Below are positions 1-8,207 of a stretch of DNA of 64,000 nt, piece after piece. Every line of letters starts with the position of its first letter. Position 1 is the stretch's first letter. Both the position numbers and the translations under genes were made by a program. The stretch is from the NCBI RefSeq assembly GCF_027497235.1, contig NZ_CP114902.1:2741501-2805500 (forward strand), given 5' to 3'. The notes below the pieces were generated by a model. It made no database searches and was not told the origin of the DNA. It was given only the letters and a program-made list of their open reading frames with translations. Origin of the DNA: Micromonospora sp. WMMD1128. GTDB taxonomy: Bacteria; Actinomycetota; Actinomycetes; Mycobacteriales; Micromonosporaceae.

Positions 1-7
1 AGGCCGG

Positions 8-1009
8 ATGACGCTCGATCCGCAGGTGGTCGCGTGGCGGGCCGCGCGCGCGGCGGCCGGCGTCACGCCGCTCTACGCCCAGACCCTGACCGAGGCCCGC
101 GCCGCCGACCTCGCCGCGATCCGCGCCGGCGCCGGCGCGGTCGAGCCGGTCGAGGAGGTACGCGACACGCGGGTGCCCGGCCCGGCCGGGCCGCTGCCGG
201 TGCGGATCCACCGGCCGGCCGGCGACGGCCCGTTGCCCACGCTCGTCTACTTCTTCGGTGGTGGCTGGACGCTCGGCAGCGTGGACACGGCCGACGGGAT
301 CTGCCGCCGGCTGGTCAACCTGACCGGCTGTCAGACCGTGACGGTCGGCTACCGGCTCGCCCCCGAGCATCCGTTCCCGGCGGCGGTGGAGGACTGTCAG
401 GCCGCGCTGCGCCACCTGGTCGCCCATGCCGCCGAGTTCCGGGTGGACCCGCGGCGGCTGGCGGTGGGCGGGGACAGCGCCGGCGGCAACCTGGCCGCGG
501 CGGTGACGCTGCTGGCCCGCGCCGACGGTGGCCCCGCGCTCGCCGCCCAGGTGCTCGTCTACCCGAACACCGACCAGCGTCCCGGATCGCGTCCGGCCGG
601 CGACGAGGACCCGTTGCTGTTCAACCGGCACTCGGTGGCGTGGTACCGCGGTCACTACCTGGCCGACTCGGGCGACGCGGCGCACCCGCTGGCCTCGCCG
701 CTGCTCGCCGAGGACCTGTCCGGCCTGCCGCCGGCGCTCGTGGTCACCGCCGGGCACGACCCGCTGCGGGCCGAGGGCCGGCGGTACGCCGAGCGGCTGG
801 GGGAGGCGGGCGTGCCCACCGAGACGGTCGACTACCCGGGCATGGTGCACGGCTTCTTCGCCATGCCCGGCGTGTTCGACGCCGGCCGCGAGGCCCAGGA
901 GCGGGTCGCCGCCTTCCTGCGCCGGCGCTTCGGCCTCGACCCGGCCGACCCGGCGTCGGCGGGTGGAGCATCGGCCGGAAGCGCGACCGGGGTCGGCGCC
1001 CATGGCTGA
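8..1009 (+). CDS. alpha/beta hydrolase, hormone-sensitive-lipase-like family
   Basis: A 333-residue esterase/lipase of the alpha/beta hydrolase-3 (HSL) family. The nucleophile elbow GDSAGG is at residues 155-160 (Ser157), with acid Asp251 (GHDPLR) and base His281 (MVHGFF). The oxyanion-hole motif, usually HGGGW, reads FGGGW (83-87), so its first residue is replaced. No signal peptide is visible, so it is probably cytosolic. The stop overlaps the start of the next gene by 8 bp, so the first three genes are probably translated together. The substrate is unknown; beside an Hmo/HpgT pair it could act as a thioesterase or hydrolase in the same pathway, which is inference. The start lies only 8 bases from the window edge, but the N-terminus looks complete. 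Confidence 0.85.
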   Translation: MTLDPQVVAWRAARAAAGVTPLYAQTLTEARAADLAAIRAGAGAVEPVEEVRDTRVPGPAGPLPVRIHRPAGDGPLPTLVYFFGGGWTLGSVDTADGICRRLVNLTGCQTVTVGYRLAPEHPFPAAVEDCQAALRHLVAHAAEFRVDPRRLAVGGDSAGGNLAAAVTLLARADGGPALAAQVLVYPNTDQRPGSRPAGDEDPLLFNRHSVAWYRGHYLADSGDAAHPLASPLLAEDLSGLPPALVVTAGHDPLRAEGRRYAERLGEAGVPTETVDYPGMVHGFFAMPGVFDAGREAQERVAAFLRRRFGLDPADPASAGGASAGSATGVGAHG

Positions 1010-2117
1010 GTCGACCGGCGGGACGCCGGCCGGCGTCCCGGTGCCGACCTGTCTGGACGACTTCGCGGCGCTGGCCCGGGCGGTGCTCCCGGCCGACGTC
1101 TGGGACTACGTCGACGGCGGCAGCGGCACCGAGACCGCGCTTGCCGCCAACCGGGCCGCGCTGGACCGGGTGGCGGTGCTGCCCCGGATGCTGGCCGGCG
1201 TCGACGAGCCGTCCACCGAGGCGCCGTTGCCCGGCGGCCGGTACGCGCTGCCGGTGGCGGTCGCGCCGATGGCGTACCAGCGGTTGCTGCACCCCGACGG
1301 CGAGCCGGCGCTCGCCGCGGCGGCCGGCGCGGCCGGCGTGCCCTACGCGGCCAGCACGCTGTCCAGCACGCCGATCGAGGAGATCGCCGCGGCCGGCGCG
1401 ACGGTGTGGTTCCAGCTCTACTGGTTGCGGGATCGGGCGTTGGTGTCCGACCTGCTCGACCGGGCGCTGGCCGCCGGCTGCGCCGCGGTGGTCGTCACCG
1501 TGGACGTGCCGGTGCTCGGCCGGCGGCTGCGCGACGCGCGCAACGGGTTCGCGTTGCCGCCGCACGTCACCGCCGCGAACCTGCCCGGCGGCCGGGACGA
1601 CCTGGCCCACCAGGGCACGCCCGGCGTCTCGGCCGTGGCGAAGCACACCGGCGCGGTCTTCGCCCCGGCGCTGAGCTGGGCGGACCTGGCCTGGCTGCGG
1701 GAGCGTACCCCGGTGCCCCTGCTGGTCAAGGGCATCCTGGACGCGCGCGACGCGGTCCGGGCGGCGGACGTCGGCGTGGACGCGGTGGTGGTCTCCAACC
1801 ACGGCGGTCGGCAGCTCGACGCCGCCCCGGCCAGCGCGAGCGTGCTGCCGGACGTGGTCGAGGCGGTGGGGGAGCGGTGCGCGGTGCTGCTGGACAGCGG
1901 CGTCCGCGGCGGCGTCGACGTGCTGCGCGCGCTGGCCCTGGGCGCGTCCGGGGTGCTTGTCGGCCGGCCGCTGCTCTGGGCCCTCGCGGCCGGCGGCCGG
2001 GCCGGCGCCGAGGCCGCCCTGGCGTTGCTCGCGGCCGAGTTGCGCGACGCTCTCATCCTCAGCGGCTGCCCCGACCCGGCGTCGGCCCGGCGGTTGCGTA
2101 CCCGGATCGGAGGCTGA
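1002..2117 (+). CDS. hmo: FMN-dependent alpha-hydroxy acid oxidase, 4-hydroxymandelate oxidase-like
   Basis: A 371-residue TIM-barrel FMN flavoenzyme of the glycolate/lactate oxidase family. Visible marks are the FMN-binding APMAYQRL segment (88-95), Lys243 in LVKGIL, and the catalytic base His267 with Arg270 in SNHGGRQLD. The MAYQRLLHPDGE stretch and overall pattern recall the hydroxymandelate oxidases (Hmo) of glycopeptide antibiotic clusters, which oxidise 4-hydroxymandelate to 4-hydroxyphenylglyoxylate. The start at 1002 lies inside the end of the upstream hydrolase, and the next gene begins one base after this stop. The adjoining HpgT-like aminotransferase supports the Hmo assignment. 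A general lactate or mandelate oxidase is the alternative. Confidence 0.8.
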   Translation: MAESTGGTPAGVPVPTCLDDFAALARAVLPADVWDYVDGGSGTETALAANRAALDRVAVLPRMLAGVDEPSTEAPLPGGRYALPVAVAPMAYQRLLHPDGEPALAAAAGAAGVPYAASTLSSTPIEEIAAAGATVWFQLYWLRDRALVSDLLDRALAAGCAAVVVTVDVPVLGRRLRDARNGFALPPHVTAANLPGGRDDLAHQGTPGVSAVAKHTGAVFAPALSWADLAWLRERTPVPLLVKGILDARDAVRAADVGVDAVVVSNHGGRQLDAAPASASVLPDVVEAVGERCAVLLDSGVRGGVDVLRALALGASGVLVGRPLLWALAAGGRAGAEAALALLAAELRDALILSGCPDPASARRLRTRIGG

Positions 2118-2118
2118 C

Positions 2119-3432
2119 GTGGAGCCGGTGGACCTGGCCGTCGAGGCGCTGCACGGCAGCGTCGGTGACCCGGCGTTGAACTCGATGAACTTCCTCAACG
2201 AGGTGGCGCAGCACTATCCGGACGCGGTGTCGCTGGCCGCCGGCCGGCCGTACGAGGAGTTCTTCGACTCGACGCTGCTGCACGCGCACCTGGACCGGTT
2301 CCGCCGGCACCTCGCCGACGACCTCGGGCTCACCCCGGCGCAGGTCGACCGGACGTTGTTGCAGTACGGCCGGACCAAGGGGATCGTGCACCACCTGATC
2401 GCCCGCAACCTGGCCGTGGACGAGGGGCTCACCGTCGACCCGGAGTCGATCGTGGTGACCGTCGGCTGCCAGGAGGCCATGTTCCTGGTGCTGCGCGCGT
2501 TGCGGGCCGAGGCGTCCGACGTGCTGTTCGCGGTGGCGCCGACGTACGTCGGGCTGACCGGCGCGGCCCGCCTGGTCGACCTGCCGGTGCGGCCGGTGGC
2601 CGGCGGCCCGGACGGCGTCGACCTGGCCGACCTACGTGCCGGGGTGCGCCGGGCCCGCGCGGAAGGGCGCCGACCGCGGGCCTGCTACGTGATGCCGGAC
2701 TTCGCCAACCCGTCCGGGGTCAGCATGGACACCGCGCACCGGCGGCAGTTGCTCGACCTGGCCGCCGAGGAGGACCTGCTGCTGATCGAGGACAACCCGT
2801 ACGGCCTCTTCCCGGCCACCGGCACGGACCGCCGCCGCACGCTGAAGGCGCTCGACACCGCGCGCCGGGTGGTCTATCTCGGCTCGTTCGCCAAGACCGT
2901 GCTGCCCGGTGCCCGGGTCGGCTACGTCGTGGCCGACCAGCGGGTGGGTGGCGCCGACGGCCCGGTCGGCCCGCTCGCCGACCAGCTCGCGAAGATCAAG
3001 AGCATGGTCACGGTGAACACCTCGCCGATCAGCCAGGCGGTGATCGGCGGCGCGCTGCTGGCGCACGACTGCTCGCTCGTGGCCGCGAACGTCCGGGAGC
3101 GGGCCGCGTACGCCCGCAACCTGGCCCATCTGGTCGACGGCCTGGCCCGGCGTTTCCCGGCCGGCGGCCCGGTGCGCTGGACCGTGCCGGCCGGTGGCTT
3201 CTTCGTGGTGGTCACCGTGCCGTTCGCGGTCGACGACGCGCTGCTGCACCGCTCGGCCCGGGAGTACGGCGTGCTGTGGACGCCGATGGCGCACTTCTAC
3301 GACGCCGGCACGCCGGTGCGCGCGCTGCGGCTGTCGGTGAGCGCGGTCACCCCGGCGCAGATCGACCTGGGCCTGGACCGGCTCGCCGCGCTTGTCACCG
3401 ACACCACGGCCGCGGTGGGCGCGCCGGCCTGA
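2119..3432 (+). CDS. hpgT: PLP-dependent aminotransferase, HpgT-like
   Basis: A 437-residue fold-type I class I/II aminotransferase. The Schiff-base Lys is K259 in GSFAKT, preceded by the PLP-contact segment EDNPYG (224-229) and followed by the phosphate-site Arg in PGARVGY. The N-terminus (NSMNFLNEV, then AAGRPYEEFF) is typical of 4-hydroxyphenylglycine aminotransferases of the HpgT/PglE type, which turn an arylglyoxylate into an arylglycine. The GTG start at 2119 has a GGAGG at 2109-2113. The gap to hmo is one base. Keto acid made by Hmo would be the natural substrate. A MocR-derived 2-aminoadipate-type aminotransferase is the alternative. The missing partner, a 4-hydroxymandelate synthase, would lie left of the window. 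Confidence 0.75.
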   Translation: MEPVDLAVEALHGSVGDPALNSMNFLNEVAQHYPDAVSLAAGRPYEEFFDSTLLHAHLDRFRRHLADDLGLTPAQVDRTLLQYGRTKGIVHHLIARNLAVDEGLTVDPESIVVTVGCQEAMFLVLRALRAEASDVLFAVAPTYVGLTGAARLVDLPVRPVAGGPDGVDLADLRAGVRRARAEGRRPRACYVMPDFANPSGVSMDTAHRRQLLDLAAEEDLLLIEDNPYGLFPATGTDRRRTLKALDTARRVVYLGSFAKTVLPGARVGYVVADQRVGGADGPVGPLADQLAKIKSMVTVNTSPISQAVIGGALLAHDCSLVAANVRERAAYARNLAHLVDGLARRFPAGGPVRWTVPAGGFFVVVTVPFAVDDALLHRSAREYGVLWTPMAHFYDAGTPVRALRLSVSAVTPAQIDLGLDRLAALVTDTTAAVGAPA

Positions 3433-3488
3433 CGTCGTACCGTCGTCGTGCCGGCACCCCACGTGTTCCCGCGCGCCGGGTATCCGTT

Positions 3489-3494
3489 GATAAT
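3489..3494 (+). promoter_or_regulatory. -10 box (GATAAT), leaderless start
   Basis: GATAAT lies 6 bases before the ATG at 3501 with no Shine-Dalgarno sequence between, so transcription should begin at or next to the start codon. Confidence 0.5.
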
Positions 3495-3500
3495 GGACGG

Positions 3501-3752
3501 ATGGTTGCCTGGGAGTACGCGTTGCTGGTCCGCCGCTATCAGGGGCAGGGCCGGAATTTCCACGTCTCGTTCGTCTGGTACGGCCCGGACGGGTCCCGCA
3601 CCGACGTCACCGCGTACGGGGACACCGCGGTCGCGCATCTCAACCGGGTCGGCCGGGAAGGGTGGGAGCTGGTCACCGCCGCCGAGGACGTGAACAACGT
3701 GCAGGGCAGCACCGAGGTGCACCGCTACCACCTCAAGCGCCCGCTGCGCTGA
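3501..3752 (+). CDS. small DUF4177-like protein
   Basis: An 83-residue protein beginning MVAWEYALL and containing LNRVGREGWELVTA and a C-terminal YHLKRP. This layout (WEY start, GxEGWELV centre, a final beta strand ending in LKRP) matches the small DUF4177 family, whose function is not known. No signal peptide or membrane segment is present. The start is fixed by a -10-like GATAAT six bases upstream, which suggests a leaderless mRNA. It is convergent with glyA, and the two are separated by a long perfect hairpin. Confidence 0.7.
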   Translation: MVAWEYALLVRRYQGQGRNFHVSFVWYGPDGSRTDVTAYGDTAVAHLNRVGREGWELVTAAEDVNNVQGSTEVHRYHLKRPLR

Positions 3753-3766
3753 CCGGACCGACTGTC

Positions 3767-3826
3767 GTCGATCAAGGAGTTTGCGTCGGCGTTCGTGCGC
3801 CTGCCGACGCAAACTCCTTGATCGAC
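3767..3826 (+). terminator. 24-bp perfect inverted repeat between convergent genes
   Basis: The arms at 3767-3790 and 3803-3826 are perfectly complementary over 24 bp around a 12-base loop. The arm carries ATCAAGGAGTTTGCG. It sits between the end of the DUF4177-like gene and the end of glyA, so it can act as a bidirectional terminator. There is no U-tract. The length and sequence suggest a copy of a dispersed chromosomal palindrome. Confidence 0.6.
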
Positions 3827-3844
3827 CGAGGCGGGTGGGTGGCC

Positions 3845-5281
3845 TCAGGTCAGGTCGACCTCGGGGTAGAGGGGGAACGGGGTGAGCAGGTCGGCGGCCT
3901 GCTTGCCGACCTGCTCGGCCACCGCCGGGTCCAGCACGTACTTCGCCTTCGACGGGGCGCCGTCCGGGCCGCTGCCGGCGGTGGTCTGGGTGAGCACGGT
4001 GTGGATCAGCTCGGCGGTGGCGTCCATCTCGGCGGCGCCGAGGCCGCGGGTGGTCAGCGCCGGCGTGCCGATCCGGATGCCGGAGGTGTACCACGCGCCG
4101 TTCGGGTCCTGCGGCACCGCGTTGCGGTTGGTCACGATGCCGGAGTCGAGCAGCGCCTGTTCGGCCTGGCGACCGGTCAGGCCGTACCCGGAGACGTCGA
4201 TGAGCACCAGGTGGTTGTCGGTGCCGCCGGTGACGAGCGTCGCGCCACGGCGCAGCAGTCCATCGGCGAGCGCCTGCGCGTTGTCGACGATCCGCCGGGC
4301 GTAGTCGGCGAAGTCGGGGCGACGCGCCTCGGCCAGCGCGACCGCCTTGGCGGCCATCACGTGCGGCAGCGGCCCGCCGAGCACCATCGGGCAGCCCCGG
4401 TCGACCTGGTCGGCCAGCTCCGGGCCGCAGAGCACCATGCCGCCGCGCGGGCCGCGCAGCGACTTGTGCGTGGTGGTGGTGACGATGTGCGCGTGCGGCA
4501 CCGGGTCGAAGTCGCCGGTGAAGACCTTGCCGGCGACCAGGCCGGCGAAGTGCGCCATGTCGACCATGAAGGTGGCGCCGACCGAGTCGGCGATCTCCCG
4601 CATGATCCGGAAGTTGACCTTCCGCGGGTACGCCGAGTAGCCGGCGACCAGGATCAGCGGCTTGAACTCGCGCGCCGCCTCGGCCACCCGGTCGTAGTCG
4701 ATCAGGCCGGTGGCCGGGTCGGTGCCGTAGCTGCGCTGGTCGAACATCTTGCCGGAGATGTTCGGCCGGAAACCGTGGGTGAGGTGGCCGCCGGCGTCGA
4801 GCGACATGCCGAGCATCCGCTGGTCGCCCAGCTCCCGGCGCAGCGCGAACCAGTCCGCCTCGGTGAGGTCGTTGACCTGGCGCACCTGCGCCCGCTTCAG
4901 CGCGGGGGACTCGACCCGGTCGGCCAGGATCGCCCAGAAGGCGACCAGGTTGGCGTCGATGCCGGAGTGCGGCTGCGCGTACGCGTGGGCGGCCCCGAAC
5001 AGCTCCCTGGCGTGCTCGGCGGCGAGCGCCTCGACCGTGTCCACGTTCTGGCAGCCGGCGTAGAAGCGGCGCCCGACCGTACCCTCGGCGTACTTGTCGC
5101 TGAACCAGTTGCCCATGGCCAGCAGCGTCGCGGGGGAGGCGTAGTTCTCGCTGGCGATCAACTTCAGCGACTCGCGCTGGTCGGCCAGCTCCGCCCCGAT
5201 GGCGTCCGCCACCCGCGGCTCGACGGCGCGGATCACCTCCAGCGCGCTGCGGAAGGCGGTGGATTCGGCGTTGTGCGACAT
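3845..5281 (-). CDS. glyA: serine hydroxymethyltransferase
   Basis: Interconverts serine plus tetrahydrofolate with glycine plus methylene-THF, feeding one-carbon units to purine, thymidylate and methionine synthesis. PLP binds Lys273 in TTTHKSLRG. At 478 residues it is longer than the usual ~420, with an extra stretch around 115-165, as in other actinomycete long-form enzymes. The start at 5281 (MSHNAES) is preceded by GGAGG, and starts further upstream would run into the riboswitch. A ZTP riboswitch directly upstream links expression to one-carbon shortage. The gene is convergent with the small gene at 3501 and stands alone. Confidence 0.95.
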   Translation of the reverse strand: MSHNAESTAFRSALEVIRAVEPRVADAIGAELADQRESLKLIASENYASPATLLAMGNWFSDKYAEGTVGRRFYAGCQNVDTVEALAAEHARELFGAAHAYAQPHSGIDANLVAFWAILADRVESPALKRAQVRQVNDLTEADWFALRRELGDQRMLGMSLDAGGHLTHGFRPNISGKMFDQRSYGTDPATGLIDYDRVAEAAREFKPLILVAGYSAYPRKVNFRIMREIADSVGATFMVDMAHFAGLVAGKVFTGDFDPVPHAHIVTTTTHKSLRGPRGGMVLCGPELADQVDRGCPMVLGGPLPHVMAAKAVALAEARRPDFADYARRIVDNAQALADGLLRRGATLVTGGTDNHLVLIDVSGYGLTGRQAEQALLDSGIVTNRNAVPQDPNGAWYTSGIRIGTPALTTRGLGAAEMDATAELIHTVLTQTTAGSGPDGAPSKAKYVLDPAVAEQVGKQAADLLTPFPLYPEVDLT

Positions 5282-5299
5282 GCGACCTCCTGGTGACGT

Positions 5300-5384
5300 G
5301 CGGAAGGCCCAGGCGCTCGGCATGCGTCCTCGTGACGAGGCCGCTCCCCGATGGTGCTCCATCTCCACGCGCCAGTCACGGCCC
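5300..5384 (-). promoter_or_regulatory. ZTP (pfl) riboswitch upstream of glyA
   Basis: Read on the minus strand, the leader carries GGGCCGTGACTGGCG (5384-5370), then a GTGGA...CACCA hairpin followed by CGGGGAGC, and finally GCGCCTGGGC (5316-5307). These are the conserved blocks of the pfl motif, the ZTP/ZMP-sensing riboswitch, including the GCCUGGG pseudoknot strand. The aptamer ends about 20 bases before the glyA start, so control of ribosome access is plausible. Established knowledge: ZTP riboswitches switch on one-carbon genes such as glyA when 10-formyl-THF is low. Confidence 0.88.
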
Positions 5385-5391
5385 GTGGAAG

Positions 5392-5397
5392 ATCCTA
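5392..5397 (-). promoter_or_regulatory. -10 box for the glyA riboswitch transcript
   Basis: TAGGAT on the minus strand; a start site 6-7 bases downstream would fall at about 5385, exactly where the ZTP aptamer begins. Confidence 0.6.
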
Positions 5398-5430
5398 GCG
5401 GTCCACCCCGGTCCGGACCCGCGGGGAGGT

Positions 5431-5484
5431 GTAAGGCGGGGGCCCCTATTAACGCATTCGGTAGAGGCGGGGGCCCCGCTTAAC
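5431..5484 (+). repeat. dispersed GGGGGCCCC/TTAAC palindromic element, copy 1
   Basis: A 54-bp element made of two similar GC-palindromic blocks (GGCGGGGGCCCC and GGCGGGGGCCCCGC), each followed by TTAAC and separated by GCATTCGGTAGA. The same architecture recurs at 24462 and 63219, and a variant at 61734. This copy lies between glyA and the hemerythrin gene and is followed by an inverted half-copy. Confidence 0.75.
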
Positions 5485-5512
5485 ATCCACGTGTTAAGCG
5501 GGGCCCCCGCCT
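5465..5512 (+). terminator. 21-bp perfect hairpin formed by inverted repeat units
   Basis: Arms 5465-5485 and 5492-5512 are perfectly complementary (21 bp) around a 6-base loop. The left arm is the second half of the dispersed element and the right arm an inverted extra half. It lies just past the hemerythrin stop (5524, minus strand) and probably terminates that transcript. Confidence 0.6.
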
Positions 5513-5523
5513 TACATCCACGC

Positions 5524-6024
5524 TCAGGCGACGACGGCGTCGCGTGCCTTCTTCAGCGCCTTCGGGGCGGTCGGCGTCTTCGGGGCCTTCGGGCGCAGGT
5601 CGAGCATGCGCTGGCCGATCTCCTGGAGTTGGTTACGGCCGAGCGCGTCACGCACCTTCGGGAACCACTCCTGCTCCTCCTCCTCGACGTGGTGCAGCAC
5701 GTTCTCGATCAGCACCGTCGTCTTGGCGACGAACCGCTCGTCGTCGGCGTCCATGGCGTGCAGTTCGAGGCAGAGCACGTCCGCGACGTGGTGCTCCTCG
5801 TACGACTCGAGGATGTCGTCCTCGACGTCGGGCACCAGCTTTCGGACCTCCGGGTACATCACCTCGTTCTCCAGGTAGGTGTGCACCGTCAGCGCCTCGA
5901 TGATCTGCCCGACGATCTTCCCGCGCCGGCTCGCCGGCCCGTCCTCGGCGTCCTGGAACGCCGTGAACAGGCGGCGGATCTCCTTGTGGTCCTCCTTGAG
6001 CAGGACGATCGCGTCGGTGGACAC
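5524..6024 (-). CDS. hemerythrin HHE-domain protein
   Basis: A 166-residue helical protein with an HHE cation-binding domain. Candidate iron ligands are the His in KEDHKE near residue 13, the His/Glu of VHTYLENE, the EEHH pair, and HHVEEEEQE near the end of the bundle. A basic Pro/Lys tail follows (KAPKTPTAPKALKK). It is cytosolic with no signal peptide. The GTG start at 6024 has AGGAGG six bases upstream; upstream in-frame codons have no ribosome site. Such proteins bind di-iron and O2 or NO and are often stress-related, but the specific role is unknown. Confidence 0.85.
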   Translation of the reverse strand: MSTDAIVLLKEDHKEIRRLFTAFQDAEDGPASRRGKIVGQIIEALTVHTYLENEVMYPEVRKLVPDVEDDILESYEEHHVADVLCLELHAMDADDERFVAKTTVLIENVLHHVEEEEQEWFPKVRDALGRNQLQEIGQRMLDLRPKAPKTPTAPKALKKARDAVVA

Positions 6025-6091
6025 CGGGTACCTCCTAGGTCGGCTGATGACGCCCCCGTACCCCCGCCCGGATCGGCACAAACCGTGCGGA

Positions 6092-6955
6092 TCAGACGGT
6101 GGCCAGCGTGTACGGGATCTCGTTCAGCAGCTCCCGGGCGAGGAAGCCGATGCGGCCGTACCGGGGCACCAGCCGCTGCCCGCTCACCGCGTGCGCGAAC
6201 GCCGCCCAGCAGGCCGCCTGTGCCGGGTCGGCGCCCCGGGAGAGCAGCCCGGCGAGCAGCCCGGCCCGCACGTCGCCGCTGCCCGAGGTGCCCAGCCCGG
6301 CGTCCCCGCTCTCCTCCCGCCAGGCCCGGCCGTCGGGCGTCGCGATGTGGCCGTACAGCGACACGACCGCGTCGTACCGGTCGGCCAGCGCCACCGCCTC
6401 GGCGTCCAGGTCGTCACCCGGGTCGCGACCCAGCAGGTGACGCGCCTCGGTCAGGTTGGGCGTGAGCACCACCTTGCGGCCCGAGCCGACCAGCAGGTCC
6501 GGCGCGTGGCTGAGCGCCCCCAGCGCGTACGCGTCGAACACCAGCGCGGTCTCCCGCCCGGCCGCGTCCAGGACCACGCGCAGTAGCTCCCCGGTGGCGT
6601 CGATGTCCCGCAGCCCGGGGCCGACCGCCACCACGTCCGCGTCGGCGACCAGGCCACCGAGCAGGTCACCGGGGTCGCCCCGGACCGCGCCGTCGTCGGT
6701 CTCCGGCAGGCCGACGACGAGCGCCTCGGGCACCTGGATGCTCAGCGACGCCGCGGTGGACTCGGCGGCGGCCAGTTGGAGCACGCCGGCCCCGGCACGC
6801 AGCGCGGCCACTCCGGCGAGCAGCACCGCGCCGGGGGTGAACCGGGAGCCGCCGACCACCAGCACGGTGCCGCGCGCTTCCTTGCCGCCGGTGGGCACCG
6901 GCAGCGCCCAGTCCCGCAGCAGCGCGGGGGTGATCACGTCAGACCGGCTCGGCAT
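6092..6955 (-). CDS. nnrD: ADP-dependent NAD(P)H-hydrate dehydratase
   Basis: A 287-residue ribokinase-like protein of the YjeF C-terminal/CARKD family, which repairs hydrated NADH and NADPH using ADP. Features are the nucleotide site VVGGS (33-37), VGPGL (111-115), TPNLTE (165-170, where most relatives have TPHPGE), and the catalytic anion-hole motif GTSGSGD (222-228). The epimerase half (NnrE) found fused in many bacteria is absent. The start overlaps the end of the upstream phosphatase gene by 17 bp, so the two are probably co-transcribed. Confidence 0.88.
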   Translation of the reverse strand: MPSRSDVITPALLRDWALPVPTGGKEARGTVLVVGGSRFTPGAVLLAGVAALRAGAGVLQLAAAESTAASLSIQVPEALVVGLPETDDGAVRGDPGDLLGGLVADADVVAVGPGLRDIDATGELLRVVLDAAGRETALVFDAYALGALSHAPDLLVGSGRKVVLTPNLTEARHLLGRDPGDDLDAEAVALADRYDAVVSLYGHIATPDGRAWREESGDAGLGTSGSGDVRAGLLAGLLSRGADPAQAACWAAFAHAVSGQRLVPRYGRIGFLARELLNEIPYTLATV

Positions 6956-7670
6956 GGACGTCGTCCTCCCTGGTGGGCCGCGCCCCCTGCTGGTGCAGGT
7001 GGGCGACGTCGTTGAACAGTTCGGGGACGAGCCGGCCGGCGTCGTCGGCGCGCCAGCCGGTCACCGAGCAGTTGGCGATGACCTGCTGACGGGTCAGAGC
7101 CATCAGCTCCGCCTCGGTGAGCCCCTCCACCAGATAACGGAGCAGGAAGACAAGCGCGTCGTGGCCGAACAGCAGCACCCGCCCGCCGTCGTGGTCGCGG
7201 CGCAGGTCGCCGAGGAGCGCCCGCAGCCGCAGCGCCACGTCGGTCCACGACTCGCCGCCGGGCGGGCGGTAGTAGAACTTGCCGAGCCAGGCCCGCCGCT
7301 GCGCCTCCTCCGGGTGGCGGGTGCGCACACCGTGCCCGGTGAGCCCGTCGAGGATGCCCAGCTCCCGGTCGCGCAACCGCTCGTCCAGGCTCATCGGCAG
7401 GCCGGAGCCGGCCAGCGCCAGCTCGGCGGTGCGCACGGCGCGCAGGTACGGCGACACCACCACCACGTCCGGCCGGCGTTCCGCGGGCAGACCGGCCAGC
7501 CAGCGGCCGGTCGCCCGGGCCTGCTCCTCGCCGGTGGGCGACAACGGCACGTCCGCGTCCCGGTGGGTGAGGTCGATCAGCTCGGCGCCGGACGTCTCGG
7601 CTGCCGTGGCCGCGACGTTCGCGGTGCTCTCGCCGTGCCGGACGATCCAGAGCGATGCCATCTCCGCCAT
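6939..7670 (-). CDS. histidine phosphatase family protein (phosphoglycerate mutase-like)
   Basis: A 243-residue protein with the RHGES signature at 11-15 (His12 is the phospho-acceptor), SPYLRAVRTAE in the middle, and the second active-site His in LLFGHDALVF. These define the branch-1 histidine phosphatase superfamily. The substrate cannot be read from the sequence; relatives act on sugar phosphates, nucleotides or phosphoproteins. ATG starts at 7670 and 7661 are both possible; GGGAG precedes the first by four bases, and I chose it. It overlaps nnrD and forms a two-gene unit with it. Confidence 0.85.
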   Translation of the reverse strand: MAEMASLWIVRHGESTANVAATAAETSGAELIDLTHRDADVPLSPTGEEQARATGRWLAGLPAERRPDVVVVSPYLRAVRTAELALAGSGLPMSLDERLRDRELGILDGLTGHGVRTRHPEEAQRRAWLGKFYYRPPGGESWTDVALRLRALLGDLRRDHDGGRVLLFGHDALVFLLRYLVEGLTEAELMALTRQQVIANCSVTGWRADDAGRLVPELFNDVAHLHQQGARPTREDDVHAEPV

Positions 7671-7833
7671 GCGGCTCCCGGTACCCGGGGCCCGCGCCCG
7701 GTAACCGCGTCGGCCCGGTGGGAGTGCGCGGCCCTCTCGTCGCCGGGTTCCCCTGGTTCGGGGCTGCGCGGGCCAGCATCGACACGGCACAATGTCCGCC
7801 GGGCGGAGCCGGTTCGCTCGGGGGGAGGTGGGC

Positions 7834-8163
7834 ATGTCGACGGTGGTGCGGGGGCTGCGCGAGGCGCTTGTGCTCTTCGTGATCGCGGTGACGGTGATCG
7901 CCGTGGCGGTGGCCATCTGGGTCATGATCAGCGGGGGCGCCTTCGTGCACCGGGTGGGTGTGGCGTTCATGCTTGTCGGCGGCCTGATCGGGATGACCGG
8001 CGACCTGACGTTGAGCCGGATCGGCATGCTGCCGGCCCGGTCCACGTTCGGCCTGGCGCCGGAGCGGGAGGACGGCGGCGGTGGCCGGGTGCTCACCGGC
8101 GTCGGCATCTTCCTGTTCGTGTCGATCCCGCTGATCGTGGTCGGGATCCTGCTGGTCTCCTGA
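7834..8163 (+). CDS. small hypothetical membrane protein
   Basis: A 109-residue protein with about three hydrophobic segments: residues 12-38 (ALVLFVIAVTVIAVAVAIWV), 45-60, and a C-terminal one (GIFLFVSIPLIVVGILLV). A charged Gly-rich loop (PEREDGGGG) separates the last two. The ATG at 7834 has GGGGGAGG five bases upstream; an in-frame ATG at 7792 lacks a ribosome site. No family was recognised. It stands just before the LigD-type polymerase gene but is probably transcribed separately, since that gene has its own -10 box. Confidence 0.7.
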   Translation: MSTVVRGLREALVLFVIAVTVIAVAVAIWVMISGGAFVHRVGVAFMLVGGLIGMTGDLTLSRIGMLPARSTFGLAPEREDGGGGRVLTGVGIFLFVSIPLIVVGILLVS

Positions 8164-8194
8164 GGAGATGTCCGCGTGACGCCGACCGGTGCCC

Positions 8195-8200
8195 TACCGT
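8195..8200 (+). promoter_or_regulatory. -10 box (TACCGT), leaderless start
   Basis: TACCGT is 7 bases before the GTG at 8208, and no ribosome site lies between. This supports 8208 as the start. Confidence 0.45.
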
Positions 8201-8207
8201 GTTCTGC

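Noticed and set aside
744..2198. Long minus-strand reading frame opposite the first two genes
   Set aside because: It is a high-GC mirror of the hydrolase and oxidase genes, rich in Arg, Gly and Pro, with no domain and no ribosome site.
2119..3432. Aminotransferase as the missing EgtE of the ergothioneine pathway
   Set aside because: It matches HpgT/2-aminoadipate-type aminotransferases, is coupled to an Hmo-like gene, and is 36 kb from egtABCD.
3662..5296. Long plus-strand frame opposite glyA
   Set aside because: It is the complement of a clear glyA gene and has no recognisable domain.
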